DNA of 64,000 bases, from NCBI RefSeq assembly GCF_900104845.1, contig NZ_FNSR01000001.1, positions 2,604,001 through 2,668,000 on the forward strand, written 5' to 3'. This DNA is from Paraburkholderia caballeronis (GTDB lineage Bacteria; Pseudomonadota; Gammaproteobacteria; Burkholderiales; Burkholderiaceae). The position numbers and the translations under genes are program-made. The notes below the pieces were generated by a model. It searched no databases. It worked only from the letters and a program-made list of their open reading frames with translations, and was not told where the DNA came from. Positions 55,899 to 63,902 of this stretch are shown here, piece by piece. Each line of letters opens with the position of its first letter. The first letter of the stretch is position 1.

Positions 55899-57080
55899 TC
55901 AGCCGGGCGCCGGCCGCACGTAACCGCCCTGCACGCCGTTCTTCGACAACACCCATTGCCACAACTGGATGTCGCGCGCACGGAACGCGCCCGCGCACGA
56001 CAGCAGGTAATAACGCCACATCCGGTAGAACCGCTCGCCCATCGACGACGCGAAGCGCGGCCACGCGGCCTCGAAGTTCTCGTGCCACGCCATCAGCGTG
56101 CGGTCGTAGTCCGCGCCGAAGTTATGCAGGTCCTCGGTGACGAACAGGCCGCCCGACGCGTCCGCGATCTGGCCGATCGTCGGCAGTTCGCCGTTCGGGA
56201 AAATGTATTTGTCGATCCACGGGTCGGGCGACGTGTTGCGGCGGTTCTTGCCGATCGTGTGCAGCAGGAACAGCCCGTCGTCGCCGAGGCAGCGATGCGC
56301 GACTTCCATGTACGCGCGATAGTTCTTCGGGCCGACGTGCTCGAACATGCCGACGCTCGCGATGCGATCGAAACGCTCGTTCAGCATCCGGTAGTCCTGC
56401 AGCCGGAATTCGACCGGCAGTCCCTCGCAACGCGCCGCGCCGAATTCCGCCTGCTCCTTCGAGATCGTCACGCCGACGCAGTTGACGCCATAGTGCTCGG
56501 CCGCGAAGCGCATCAGGCTGCCCCAGCCGCAGCCGATGTCGAGCAGACGCATGCCGGGCTGCAAACCGAGCTTCCGGCAGATCATGTCGAGCTTCTGCTC
56601 CTGCGCCTCGGCGAGCGTCTTCGCGCCGCCGGCCCAATAGCCGCACGTGTAGGTCATGCGGCCGTCGAGCATCGCTTCGTAAAACTCGTTGCCGATGTCG
56701 TAGTGCTGCTCGCCGACCTGCCACGCGCGGCGCATCGTCTGCCGGTTCAGCAGGCGCGCGCGCAGCGCATGGAATACGAGCCGCGCCGGGTCGATCTGCT
56801 CATCCAGATGCGCGCGCAACACACGCGCGAAAAATTCATCGAGCCGGTCGCACTCCCAGTGACCGTCCATGTACGCTTCGCCGAGGCCCAGATTGCCGAG
56901 CGCGAGCACGCGCTCGGAGACATGCGGGTCCAGCATGCGAATGTCCCACGGACGGTTGCCGCCCACCTTGATGTCGGCTTTCTCCAGCAGCGCCGCAATG
57001 AACTTCGCGGCCGAGGCCCCCGTCGCTTTGCGGACGGGCTTACGTGTTTCCAGATCTGTCGTTGCGTCTGTCGTTGCCAT
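55899..57080 (-). CDS. cfa: Cyclopropane-fatty-acyl-phospholipid synthase
   Basis: A 393-residue SAM-dependent methyltransferase that adds a methylene bridge to unsaturated acyl chains of membrane lipids. LLDIGCGWGSL near 183 is the SAM-binding motif; EHYGVNCVGVTISKEQ and FEHVGPKNY belong to the Cfa family, as does the N-terminal lipid-binding segment. ATG 57080 follows GGAGCACCT; a longer frame lacks similarity. Usually induced in stationary phase or acid stress, which the sequence does not show. Confidence 0.95.
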   Translation of the reverse strand: MATTDATTDLETRKPVRKATGASAAKFIAALLEKADIKVGGNRPWDIRMLDPHVSERVLALGNLGLGEAYMDGHWECDRLDEFFARVLRAHLDEQIDPARLVFHALRARLLNRQTMRRAWQVGEQHYDIGNEFYEAMLDGRMTYTCGYWAGGAKTLAEAQEQKLDMICRKLGLQPGMRLLDIGCGWGSLMRFAAEHYGVNCVGVTISKEQAEFGAARCEGLPVEFRLQDYRMLNERFDRIASVGMFEHVGPKNYRAYMEVAHRCLGDDGLFLLHTIGKNRRNTSPDPWIDKYIFPNGELPTIGQIADASGGLFVTEDLHNFGADYDRTLMAWHENFEAAWPRFASSMGERFYRMWRYYLLSCAGAFRARDIQLWQWVLSKNGVQGGYVRPAPG

Positions 57081-57249
57081 AGGTGCTCCGTATCTTTTCC
57101 CTCGTCGTCGTGCATCCCGTGAAACCCCTATGATGCACTGAGCCGAAAAAGCCTGCATCGACCCTCCCAGGGAGGTTACGTATTGCGTGATAATTGAAAG
57201 GTTAACGACAGCCGCGACGCTCGCGCGCGCGGCAAAACAAGGAGACGCG

Positions 57250-57666
57250 ATGGCTTACGACGTGAACAACATCTTCGCGCGCATCCTGCGCGGCGAGGCT
57301 CCGTGCGTCAGGATCTGCGAGTCGGACACGACGCTCGCGATCATGGACCTAATGCCCCAGGCGGACGGCCACGTGCTCGTGCTGCCGAAGGAAGCGGCGA
57401 TCGAGATTTACGAGCTGTCGCCCGAGGCCGGCGCTGCGTGCATACGCACGGTTCAGCAGGTCGCGGCGGCGATCCGGCGCGCGCTTGCGCCGGATGGGTT
57501 GCTGGTCGCGCAGTTCAACGGCGCGGCCGCCGGGCAGACGGTGCCGCATGTGCATTTTCATTTGATCCCGCGCTGGGCCGGGCATGAACTGCGGCCGCAT
57601 GCGCGGGAGATGGCGGCGACGGAGAAGCTGGAGGAGCTGGCGGGGAGGATTCGGGGGGCGTTGTGA
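57250..57666 (+). CDS. HIT family protein
   Basis: A 138-residue histidine triad protein, usually a nucleoside phosphoramidase or nucleotide hydrolase of the Hint type. The catalytic triad is HVHFHLIPRW near residue 100. The ATG at 57250 follows AAGGAGACGCG; upstream in-frame codons are not supported. It lies just left of the tRNA gene. A weak GC-rich fold with TTTTTT at about 57690-57697 may terminate it. Confidence 0.92.
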   Translation: MAYDVNNIFARILRGEAPCVRICESDTTLAIMDLMPQADGHVLVLPKEAAIEIYELSPEAGAACIRTVQQVAAAIRRALAPDGLLVAQFNGAAAGQTVPHVHFHLIPRWAGHELRPHAREMAATEKLEELAGRIRGAL

Positions 57667-57751
57667 GACGGCCGGGGCGAGTCGGGCGCGGCTTTTTTCG
57701 ACCGGCCTTGGGGTCTTTGCCCGCTGGATGAACCATGGCGATACGCAGCGT

Positions 57752-57780
57752 TTGGCCCTCCGCGACGAGTCTGCTATAAT
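57752..57780 (+). promoter_or_regulatory. Promoter of tRNA-Ser
   Basis: TTGGCC at 57752-57757 and TATAAT at 57775-57780 are 17 bases apart, 12 bases before the tRNA. A clean sigma-70 type promoter. Confidence 0.75.
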
Positions 57781-57792
57781 GCGCCTCCCGCC

Positions 57793-57882
57793 GGAGAGAT
57801 GGATGAGCGGTTTAAGTCGCACGCCTGGAAAGCGTGTATAGGTTAATACCTATCCGGGGTTCGAATCCCCGTCTCTCCGCCA
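57793..57882 (+). tRNA. tRNA-Ser (anticodon GGA)
   Basis: The acceptor stem GGAGAGA (57793-57799) pairs with TCTCTCC (57872-57878). A long variable arm typical of serine tRNAs, the T-loop GGTTCGAATCC, discriminator G and an encoded CCA end are present. The anticodon GGA lies in CCTGGAAAG. The 3' end is the probable integration site of the adjacent integrase element. Confidence 0.97.
57855..57882 (+). other. Putative attL at the 3' end of tRNA-Ser
   Basis: The T-arm and acceptor end of the tRNA directly precede the integrase gene 149 bases away, the usual layout for tRNA-targeted integration. No second copy of this stretch was found in the window, so attR should lie to the right. Confidence 0.6.
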
Positions 57883-58031
57883 GGACGCATTCCTAGCAGT
57901 TCCGATATTCTCCACGAGATACCGCCAGACCCAAGCACCAGCGTGGTTTTGGGGGTATTTTCGTTCTTGCCCGTCCCGTCGCGTTCCGACACAATCCGCC
58001 CATCGAACAGGGGTTGATTTGGGGGTGAGAA

Positions 58032-59270
58032 ATGGCCGCGAGGCAGTTGCACAGACTGACCGCACTGAAGATCGGCAAGCTCGACGCGCCGGGTCAATAT
58101 CCGGACGGCGGCAATCTCTATTTCCAGATATCACCCAGTGGGTCGCGCTCGTGGATCTTCAAGTTCACGCTGCAGGGCCGCTCGCGCGAGATGGGTCTCG
58201 GGCCGCTCTCTAACGTGTCACTGGCTGCCGCCCGGGTCGAAGCCCAGAAGTGCCGGGCTCTCCTGAAAGCAGGCGCCGATCCGATCGAGGCGCGCAATGC
58301 CGAACGTCGCCAGCGCGCGATGGAATCGCCGGCGACCAGGCTGTTCAGGGATGCGGCGGCCGACCACATCAAAAAGCACCGCGGCGAATGGAAGAACGCG
58401 AAGCACGCGAGCCAGTGGGAGAACACCCTCGAAACGTACGCCTACCCGGTGATCGGTGACGTGGATGTGCGTGATGTCGACACACCGATGGTCGTGCGCA
58501 TCCTTCAGCCCATCTGGACTGAGAAGCGCGAGACCGCAGCGCGCGTGCGCGGCCGCATCGAATCGATTCTCGACTCCGAAAAGGCTCAGGGGCGACGCAG
58601 CGGCGAGAATCCGGCCCGGTGGCGTGGGCACCTTGAATTGATCCTTCCGAAGCGCAAGCGCGCGCGGCGCGTAAGGCATCATCCGGCGCTTCCCTACGCG
58701 CAGATCCCCGAGTTCATGCGCCAGCTCGCGCAACGCCCAGCGATGGCCGCACGTGCGCTGCACACGTTGATCCTGACCGCCTCGCGCACCTCTGAGGTGC
58801 TCTTCGCGCGGCCGGAAGAGTTCGATCTGAAGCGCCGCGTCTGGACCATTCCGGCCGAGCGCATGAAGATGGAGATTGAGCACCGCGTCCCGTTGACGGA
58901 CGACGTGATCGCCGTCGTCAAGCCGCTGCTCGAGCGCGCGCCGCCGGGCAGCTACGTCTTCGCCGGCAAGTCTCCGTACAAGGCAATGTCGAACATGGCG
59001 ATGCTGAACCTGCTCGAACGCATGGGCTTCAGCGACATCACGGTCCATGGCTTCCGTTCGACGTTCCGCGATTGGACGGCCGAATGCACCGAGCACCCCA
59101 GCGACGTCGCGGAGATGGCGCTCGCGCACGCGGTCGAGAACGAGGTCGAGGCCGCATACCGGCGCGGTGACATGCTTGAGCGCCGCCGGCGCCTGATGAA
59201 CGACTGGGCTCGCTTCTGCACCGATGGCAGCGCGGCCATCCTCTCCCTTCCGGACCAAAACGCGGCGTGA
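58032..59270 (+). CDS. int: Tyrosine-type site-specific integrase
   Basis: A 412-residue phage/island integrase. An N-terminal DUF4102-type arm-binding domain (about 1-90) and a SAM-like core-binding domain (about 100-200) precede the catalytic domain. The R-H-R-H-Y set is visible: R252 in SRTSEVL, H339 and R342 in HGFRSTFRDW, H366 and the nucleophile Y376. The ATG at 58032 follows GGGGTGAGAA. It excises or inserts the element at tRNA-Ser. Intact by sequence. Confidence 0.96.
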   Translation: MAARQLHRLTALKIGKLDAPGQYPDGGNLYFQISPSGSRSWIFKFTLQGRSREMGLGPLSNVSLAAARVEAQKCRALLKAGADPIEARNAERRQRAMESPATRLFRDAAADHIKKHRGEWKNAKHASQWENTLETYAYPVIGDVDVRDVDTPMVVRILQPIWTEKRETAARVRGRIESILDSEKAQGRRSGENPARWRGHLELILPKRKRARRVRHHPALPYAQIPEFMRQLAQRPAMAARALHTLILTASRTSEVLFARPEEFDLKRRVWTIPAERMKMEIEHRVPLTDDVIAVVKPLLERAPPGSYVFAGKSPYKAMSNMAMLNLLERMGFSDITVHGFRSTFRDWTAECTEHPSDVAEMALAHAVENEVEAAYRRGDMLERRRRLMNDWARFCTDGSAAILSLPDQNAA

Positions 59271-59725
59271 TGTAAATCGCCGGATTCCAGCACCGGCGCG
59301 GCTTTGCGCCAGATCGCCGTAAAGCTGTAAAGGGATTTTTTTACATAGCGGGTGACGAATAACGCGGCGCGAATTACCCGTGTCGCACGCTTTGCCCCGG
59401 AAGGACCCGCCGGGTCACCCCGACCTAGGGGATACCCTACCCTGCCCCCCTCCGACCGGTCACCCTCCCCGGTAGCGCCGACGACCCGCTGGTGGCCCGC
59501 GACATGTGGTGCGCGTTCAGGTGGCGGGTGGCATCAGGAACGGCCCTGCGGGGCTTCTGACGCGGTGCAGATGGGTCTTGGCACGGCGGGGCATGGTGCG
59601 TCGGTCAGGGTGTCGATAGACAACTGGAATGATGATTTGAATGTCCCGGACGGGACGACGGATGCGCCGCATGATGCGGGCTGATTGAGGGGTGCGGTAG
59701 CCGTGAGGGCTACCGTTATGTGAGG
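59271..59725. other. Gap between integrase and patatin
   Basis: No supportable gene. TGTAAA...TTTACA around a T-run at 59326-59345 may end the integrase transcript. GGTAGCC/GGCTACC at 59696-59714 forms a short hairpin after the patatin stop. Small frames here show no domain. Confidence 0.45.
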
Positions 59726-60559
59726 TCAGTTGCAGACGGGCACAGGCGTTGCCGATGGCAGGCTTGCGAGCGTGGCGCGCGTGGCCGCATAACCGTCGTC
59801 GAACAGGCGCTGCCGGATCTCGCGCGGCATGTTCCGGTCGAGCGTGGATGCGTAGCCGGTTTCCACGAACGCCATGTGCGCGCCGACTGCCTGCGCCGCA
59901 GACACGTGCGTCGACTCGCACGCGGACAGCATCAGATCGATGAGCCGCATCGAGTACTCGACGAGCGACAGGCGCGCGTTCGGCTGAAGCGGGAGGTCCT
60001 GGCTCACGAGCTGCACACCAAGGCGCGGCACGTTGTCGACGGCGAGGCGGTCGACGGGGATGTTGTTCACCATCCCGCCATCCGCGAGCATCGCCGGCCC
60101 GAACGAGACAGGCTCGAACGCAAACGGGATCGACGTCGACGCGCGCACGGCGAAAGCGACCGGCACATCGGGCGTGAGCGATCGCGAGAACACGTACGGC
60201 GCTTCCGTCGACACGTTCGACGCGATCGCGGACAGCCGCACGTCGAGCTGCTTGAACGTGCGGCCGCCCGTGTGCTCGGTGAGCCACGCGAGCAGCCGTT
60301 TCCCATCACAGAAGCCGCGCAGGCGCAGCGCCGCGAGCGGACTGAAGCTGAGCATCCCGGACCAGTCGAACGTCAGCGCGAGCGTTTTCATGTCCGACAA
60401 CGACATGCCGCACGCAGCGAGCGCCGCGACGATCGAGCCGCCGGACGTACCGGCGAGCTCCACCGTCGTGTAGCCGGCGTCCGCGATCGCGTGCAGCGCG
60501 CCGACGTGCGCCGGCACCTTGAAGCCCGAGCCGCTCAGCGCGAGGCGCAGCGGCTTCAT
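59726..60559 (-). CDS. Patatin-like phospholipase
   Basis: A 277-residue patatin-fold acyl hydrolase. The nucleophile is Ser39 in GTSGG; the catalytic Asp160 lies in DGG. The oxyanion-hole region reads SGSGFK rather than the common GGGxxG, so it is divergent. No signal peptide or membrane helix is seen. The ATG at 60559 overlaps the upstream lipoprotein stop by one base (TGATG). Within a lysis cassette, a role in attacking host membrane lipids is plausible but unproven. Confidence 0.88.
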   Translation of the reverse strand: MKPLRLALSGSGFKVPAHVGALHAIADAGYTTVELAGTSGGSIVAALAACGMSLSDMKTLALTFDWSGMLSFSPLAALRLRGFCDGKRLLAWLTEHTGGRTFKQLDVRLSAIASNVSTEAPYVFSRSLTPDVPVAFAVRASTSIPFAFEPVSFGPAMLADGGMVNNIPVDRLAVDNVPRLGVQLVSQDLPLQPNARLSLVEYSMRLIDLMLSACESTHVSAAQAVGAHMAFVETGYASTLDRNMPREIRQRLFDDGYAATRATLASLPSATPVPVCN

Positions 60560-61029
60560 CACGAGCTCGCGGCGACCGGTGCGGATGCGGCCGCGGGCGC
60601 GCTCGCCGGCGCAGTGCTCGTGCTCGGCGTGCCATAGACCGCGAGCCAGTTCGACAGCGCGATCGACGCAGCGCCGAGCGCGAGCCGGATCGTGGTCTGC
60701 GTGCCCGCGTCGATCGGGAGCAGTGAGACGAGGCCGATCGCCTGCGGGATCACGGTGTTCACGAGGCTCTGGACGTTCGTCGGATCGAGCGTTGCCACTG
60801 CGGCGCACAACTTGCCGTTGTCGGTAGCGAGCAGCGCCAGATTGGGATCCGCCGGAATCGACGCGCTCAGGTCGAGCAGCACCGGCTGAACAACGGCGCA
60901 CGCCTTGATGACGTTGGTCTGCGCCTGCGCGGCGAGCGTCGCGAGGTCCTGTTGCTGCGCGGTCGTGCAACCGGCAACGGAGAGAGCGAACAGGACGACG
61001 CCTGCCGCGAGCAGCATGAGCTTCTTCAT
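60559..61029 (-). CDS. Prophage lipoprotein, unknown function
   Basis: A 156-residue lipoprotein. The signal MKKLMLLAAGVVLFALSVAGC ends in a lipobox Cys at about 21. The body has a helical, Ala/Gln-rich segment (QQQDLATLAAQAQTN) and ends with an Ala/Pro/Ser-rich tail. AAGG lies 9 bases before the ATG. It is coupled to the patatin gene. Homologous prophage lipoproteins have no proven function. Confidence 0.75.
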   Translation of the reverse strand: MKKLMLLAAGVVLFALSVAGCTTAQQQDLATLAAQAQTNVIKACAVVQPVLLDLSASIPADPNLALLATDNGKLCAAVATLDPTNVQSLVNTVIPQAIGLVSLLPIDAGTQTTIRLALGAASIALSNWLAVYGTPSTSTAPASAPAAASAPVAASS

Positions 61030-61089
61030 GGTGAGAACCTTCGGGAGAGATGCCGCAATCGCGGCGGGATGGTTACTGCGGGGAGAACT

Positions 61090-61308
61090 TCAGAAACGCC
61101 AGCGCGCGCCGAGCTTCACCTTCGTGCCTGCGGCGTCGGAGTGCGTGATGGACAGGTTCAGCTGTGTGCTCGGCGGTATTTCCGCGTACGCCACGCAACA
61201 GGACACGTCGTACGTGTTCGGGTTGATGATCGGCAGAACCTGCACGTGCTCGATGACCGTGCAGCCTGCCAGCGCTACCGCAAATGCGGCGGCGAGCGCG
61301 TGACTCAC
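61090..61308 (-). CDS. Small prophage lipoprotein
   Basis: 72 residues from a GTG at 61308 that overlaps the previous gene's TGA. An N-terminal hydrophobic stretch ends in VALAGC near residue 16, a lipobox, followed by a short body ending LGARWRF. Possibly an outer-membrane spanin-like lipoprotein; that role is only a guess from position in the lysis cassette. Too short for automatic calling in many pipelines. Confidence 0.6.
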   Translation of the reverse strand: MSHALAAAFAVALAGCTVIEHVQVLPIINPNTYDVSCCVAYAEIPPSTQLNLSITHSDAAGTKVKLGARWRF

Positions 61309-61595
61309 TGCAGCGTCGGCGCGTCGCCGCCTACGCTCTTCGCCGCGGCCGCCGGCGCAATCGCAGTAGGTGCTGCAACAGCGGCCGCAGCTGATGGGTC
61401 GGCCGACGATTGAGCAGGCCCACCATCGCCGCCGGCGGCCGGGCCGCGGCTCGTCGAAACGTGCTTGCCGAGGAAAGTGAGGCCCGCCACGAGCACGGCG
61501 ACATAGCCATCGGGTGCGGTCTTGCCGAGCAGCACCAGCGCGCCGTAGGCGCCGTACAGCAGCACCGCGCCAAGGAAGAAGAGAACGGCATTCAT
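61305..61595 (-). CDS. Small membrane protein, possible holin-like
   Basis: 96 residues with one or two N-terminal helices (VLFFLGAVLLYGAYGALVLLG; YVAVLVAGLTFLG) and a disordered Ala/Pro tail. The ATG at 61595 has GAGAGG upstream. Membrane topology and position suggest a lysis-related role such as a holin or antiholin, but no family was recognised. Confidence 0.6.
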   Translation of the reverse strand: MNAVLFFLGAVLLYGAYGALVLLGKTAPDGYVAVLVAGLTFLGKHVSTSRGPAAGGDGGPAQSSADPSAAAAVAAPTAIAPAAAAKSVGGDAPTLQ

Positions 61596-61609
61596 CGTTA
61601 CCTCTCAAC

Positions 61610-61632
61610 GAAAATGGCCGCGCGCGGCGGCC
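61610..61632 (-). terminator. Terminator-like hairpin in the lysis cassette, copy 1
   Basis: On the minus strand GGCCGCC...GCGGCC-type arms are followed by ATTTTC. A close relative lies at 61922-61944. Both stand just upstream of lysis-cassette genes. Confidence 0.5.
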
Positions 61633-61655
61633 AAAGTAAAGCGTCAGATCGGCGT

Positions 61656-61907
61656 TCAGGCCGCGCTATCCGGCGCGAGCGTGATGTCGAAGTAATACGA
61701 CTTGCCGAGTTCGAACTGCGCGAGCGCCACCGGATTCGTGCAGAGCATTTCGAAATTGCCCTGCGGCGTAGCCTCTTGAAAGCGCTGATCCTCGGGAATC
61801 GACGGATCGTAGTCGGCAGTGAACTTGAGGGTCTTCGCCGGAGTTTTGCTCCACGGCCAGTGGTGCTCGGTAATGTCGCTGAGGCGAAATTTTGCGCGGA
61901 CGGTCAT
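61656..61907 (-). CDS. Small phage protein, unknown function
   Basis: 83 residues, no signal or membrane helix. Pattern: MTVRAKFRLSDITEH, then aromatic-rich strands and FELGKSYYFDITLAP at the end, resembling small beta-rich proteins found near phage lysis or tail genes in Burkholderia phages. GGAG lies 9 bases before the ATG at 61907. Function not known. Confidence 0.7.
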   Translation of the reverse strand: MTVRAKFRLSDITEHHWPWSKTPAKTLKFTADYDPSIPEDQRFQEATPQGNFEMLCTNPVALAQFELGKSYYFDITLAPDSAA

Positions 61908-61921
61908 GCTGAGGCTCCAAT

Positions 61922-61944
61922 GAAAATGGCCACACGCGGCGGCC
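61922..61944 (-). terminator. Terminator-like hairpin in the lysis cassette, copy 2
   Basis: Similar to the copy at 61610-61632 with one stem base exchanged. It sits between the endolysin and the small phage protein. Confidence 0.5.
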
Positions 61945-61967
61945 GGTGAAAATGCTGGTGCGCAGCG

Positions 61968-62423
61968 CTAGATGTCGAGCGCGCTCAGGTTGTGCGTCTT
62001 GATGATCGAGATGAGCTTTGCCGCGTAATTCGGGTCCGTGGCATAGCCGGCGGCGGCGACGGCGCGCGCGAACGTCGCGCCGCTCGTGTACGCGAATGCC
62101 GGCGCGTAGCGCGGGTTGTCGAGCAGGAACTGGGCACGGTCGCGAATACTGGCGAGCCAGCTGTCATAGACGCGCCACGTCGCGTTCACTGTGACCGGCT
62201 TGCCGTTCTCGTATTCGGTGGTCGGCAGGACGACGGTCGGGCCGGTCCAGCTTCGATCCGCCTTCACGCCGAACAGGTTGAAATACCGCTGCGCCAGTTG
62301 CGACTTCGCCCAGCCGGATTCGAGCGCCGCCTGCGCGATAGTGAAGCTGGCCGGAATCTTCGTGGTCGTCGCGAGTTCGCGCGCGGCCGGCGCGATCGCG
62401 TCGATGAAATCGTCGGGCTGCAT
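61968..62423 (-). CDS. Glucosaminidase-type endolysin
   Basis: 151 residues matching the FlgJ-like mannosyl-glycoprotein endo-beta-N-acetylglucosaminidase fold, here as a phage lysin. The catalytic block is AQAALESGWAKSQLAQRYFNLFGVKA, with Glu in ALESGW. YDSWLASIRDRAQFLL and AAAGYATDPNYAAKL also belong to the family. No signal peptide, so it needs the holin upstream. ATG 62423 lies 2 bases past the XhlA-like stop. Confidence 0.88.
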   Translation of the reverse strand: MQPDDFIDAIAPAARELATTTKIPASFTIAQAALESGWAKSQLAQRYFNLFGVKADRSWTGPTVVLPTTEYENGKPVTVNATWRVYDSWLASIRDRAQFLLDNPRYAPAFAYTSGATFARAVAAAGYATDPNYAAKLISIIKTHNLSALDI

Positions 62424-62425
62424 GA

Positions 62426-62662
62426 TTACCGCCCTCCGAAGAAGATGTAGCGCGATGCCTCGATGAGCACCCCGCCGACCAGAGAGCCGATCCCCATCAG
62501 CACGAACAGCGATCCCCTGCCCTGATTCGCCATCTCGAGCAGGCGCTTGATGTCCGTGCGCATCTCCTGGTTCTCCGCGCGCAGCTCGGCGAGCTGCTGG
62601 CCCTGCGCTTCGACGCGCGCAAGCATTCGCCCGAATTCGATCGGGTCGATTTCATCCGTCAT
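62426..62662 (-). CDS. XhlA-like holin/holin-associated protein
   Basis: 78 residues: an N-terminal coiled coil (about 12-45, with heptad LARVEAQGQQLAELRAENQEM) and a single C-terminal helix (GSLFVLMGIGSLVGGVLI). This is the layout of haemolysin XhlA-type holin-associated proteins. Adjacent endolysin supports a lysis role. A strong terminator lies only 12 bases upstream. Confidence 0.75.
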   Translation of the reverse strand: MTDEIDPIEFGRMLARVEAQGQQLAELRAENQEMRTDIKRLLEMANQGRGSLFVLMGIGSLVGGVLIEASRYIFFGGR

Positions 62663-62674
62663 GGGATACCCCGG

Positions 62675-62701
62675 AAAAAGAAAAGCCGCCCGAAGGCGGC
62701 T
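62675..62701 (-). terminator. Intrinsic terminator immediately upstream of the lysis genes
   Basis: AGCCGCC and GGCGGCT form a 7-bp stem with a TTCG loop on the minus strand, followed by TTTTCTTTTT. It ends 13 bases before the holin ATG, so it may hold back lysis until antitermination. Confidence 0.85.
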
Positions 62702-62714
62702 GGTGCTCCTGCAC

Positions 62715-62744
62715 TTGACAAGAGTTCCTTTAAGGAACTATCTT
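62715..62744 (+). promoter_or_regulatory. Promoter with internal palindromic operator for the HTH-OMP unit
   Basis: Consensus TTGACA (62715-62720) with a TATCTT-like -10 18 bases on. AGTTCCTT-T-AAGGAACT (62723-62739) is a perfect 8-bp dyad in the spacer. The next gene encodes an HTH protein, a possible autorepressor. Confidence 0.75.
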
Positions 62745-62842
62745 GACTGCGTTGGGCGCGCTTTCCGCGACTGCCCGCTACTCCGAAAGGATGATCACAA
62801 TGAAGCTCTCTTTTCGCGTGCGCCCACGCCACGCCAGTCACC

Positions 62843-63145
62843 ATGCGCATTCGCTACACGGCGCCGACACCCAAGGATCTCCGCGATCTGAAGGAACGGC
62901 TGGATTTTTCCGGGAAGCAGATGGCCGACCTGTTCGGGCTCGCCAGCGCTCAGCAATGGCACAAGTACTGCGGCGGCAGCGAGCCGCGGGAAATGAGTCT
63001 GCCGATGCTGTTTCTCGCGGGAGCGCTGCTCAATCGCTCGTTCAGCGTCGAGGAAGTTTTCGACTGGTGCCGCGCAGTGGGCGCGCAGATCGAGACAAGC
63101 GAGCCGCCGGCCACGCCGGTACCCGATGGAGAGCAGCAGCCGTAG
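62843..63145 (+). CDS. Phage HTH (XRE-like) protein
   Basis: 100 residues with a helix-turn-helix-like segment: TPKDLRDLKERLDFSGKQMADLFGLASAQQWHKYCGG, then a C-terminal helix and a Pro/Glu-rich tail. The ATG at 62843 has no obvious binding site. It overlaps another open frame shared with the next gene and is 2 bases from that gene. Likely binds the dyad in its promoter; inferred. Confidence 0.65.
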   Translation: MRIRYTAPTPKDLRDLKERLDFSGKQMADLFGLASAQQWHKYCGGSEPREMSLPMLFLAGALLNRSFSVEEVFDWCRAVGAQIETSEPPATPVPDGEQQP

Positions 63146-63147
63146 CG

Positions 63148-63798
63148 ATGTCGCTCGGCTGCGCAGCTGCCACGCAGGCGCGCGCGGAATCGTGGTTTCA
63201 GTTCGAGGCCGGTCTCGGCGGAGCCTTCGTGAAGGACATGGGCGACGGCACCTGGATTCAGCAGGGCGCGCCCAATAACCGCGAGCGGCAGAAGTCCGTC
63301 GCGGTCATGGCCGGCATCACCGGTCAGCTTTACCAGCACGGGCCATGGGACGTTCGCTACCACGCGGACTACATCTATATCGGCAACTTCAGCGCCAGCG
63401 TCGACGGAGTGCCGGACGCGAACTACGACCCGGTGAAACACCGCATGGTCAACCTGCCCACGCAGATGCGCTACTCGCCGTTCAGCGGCCAGGGACATGT
63501 GCAGGGTGTGCCGCTCACGCTCGATGCCGGCTACACCTACCGCGGCTGGCGGCTCGGCGCCGAGGCCGGCGCCTGGGTCTACTGGCAGACGTGGCACGAG
63601 ACGCTCTACAACCTCGCGGACCAGTGGCAGGACCTCTCGCACAGGACCTCGCCGCAGGTCGGCTTCGTCGTCGGCGCAAGCGTCGAGCGCGGTCGCCTGT
63701 CGGTCTCCTACCGCTACTACCAGATCTCGGCGAGGTGGAATCCCTATCCGGGGCTCGCCACGGGGGCGCACGTGCTCATGGTGCGCTACCGCTTTTAA
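63148..63798 (+). CDS. Prophage-encoded outer-membrane beta-barrel protein
   Basis: A 216-residue protein. A short signal (about 1-14, ending TQARA-ES) precedes alternating aromatic strands (FQFEAGLGGAFV, YHADYIYIGNF, AGYTYRGWRLGAEAGAWVYW) and a C-terminal F (VRYRF), typical of outer-membrane barrels. No family recognised. The ATG at 63148 begins 2 bases after the HTH gene stop; the signal N-region is unusually short. It may alter the surface of the lysogen. Confidence 0.7.
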   Translation: MSLGCAAATQARAESWFQFEAGLGGAFVKDMGDGTWIQQGAPNNRERQKSVAVMAGITGQLYQHGPWDVRYHADYIYIGNFSASVDGVPDANYDPVKHRMVNLPTQMRYSPFSGQGHVQGVPLTLDAGYTYRGWRLGAEAGAWVYWQTWHETLYNLADQWQDLSHRTSPQVGFVVGASVERGRLSVSYRYYQISARWNPYPGLATGAHVLMVRYRF

Positions 63799-63902
63799 TG
63801 TGCCGCCGCTGCGGAACGATGCTGATGTCATTGAAGCGACAGTGAGATTCTGAAGCTGGCAGTCTGCTAATATCGCCAGTCTGCCGTGCTGGAGACCACC
63901 TT

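Noticed and set aside
59352..59684. 110-residue frame after the integrase
   Set aside because: Low complexity, no ribosome binding site and no domain; the opposite strand frame is equally unconvincing.
62743..63147. Long N-terminal extension of the prophage outer-membrane protein
   Set aside because: The frame crosses the HTH gene and would bury the signal sequence; the start at 63148 right after the HTH stop fits better.
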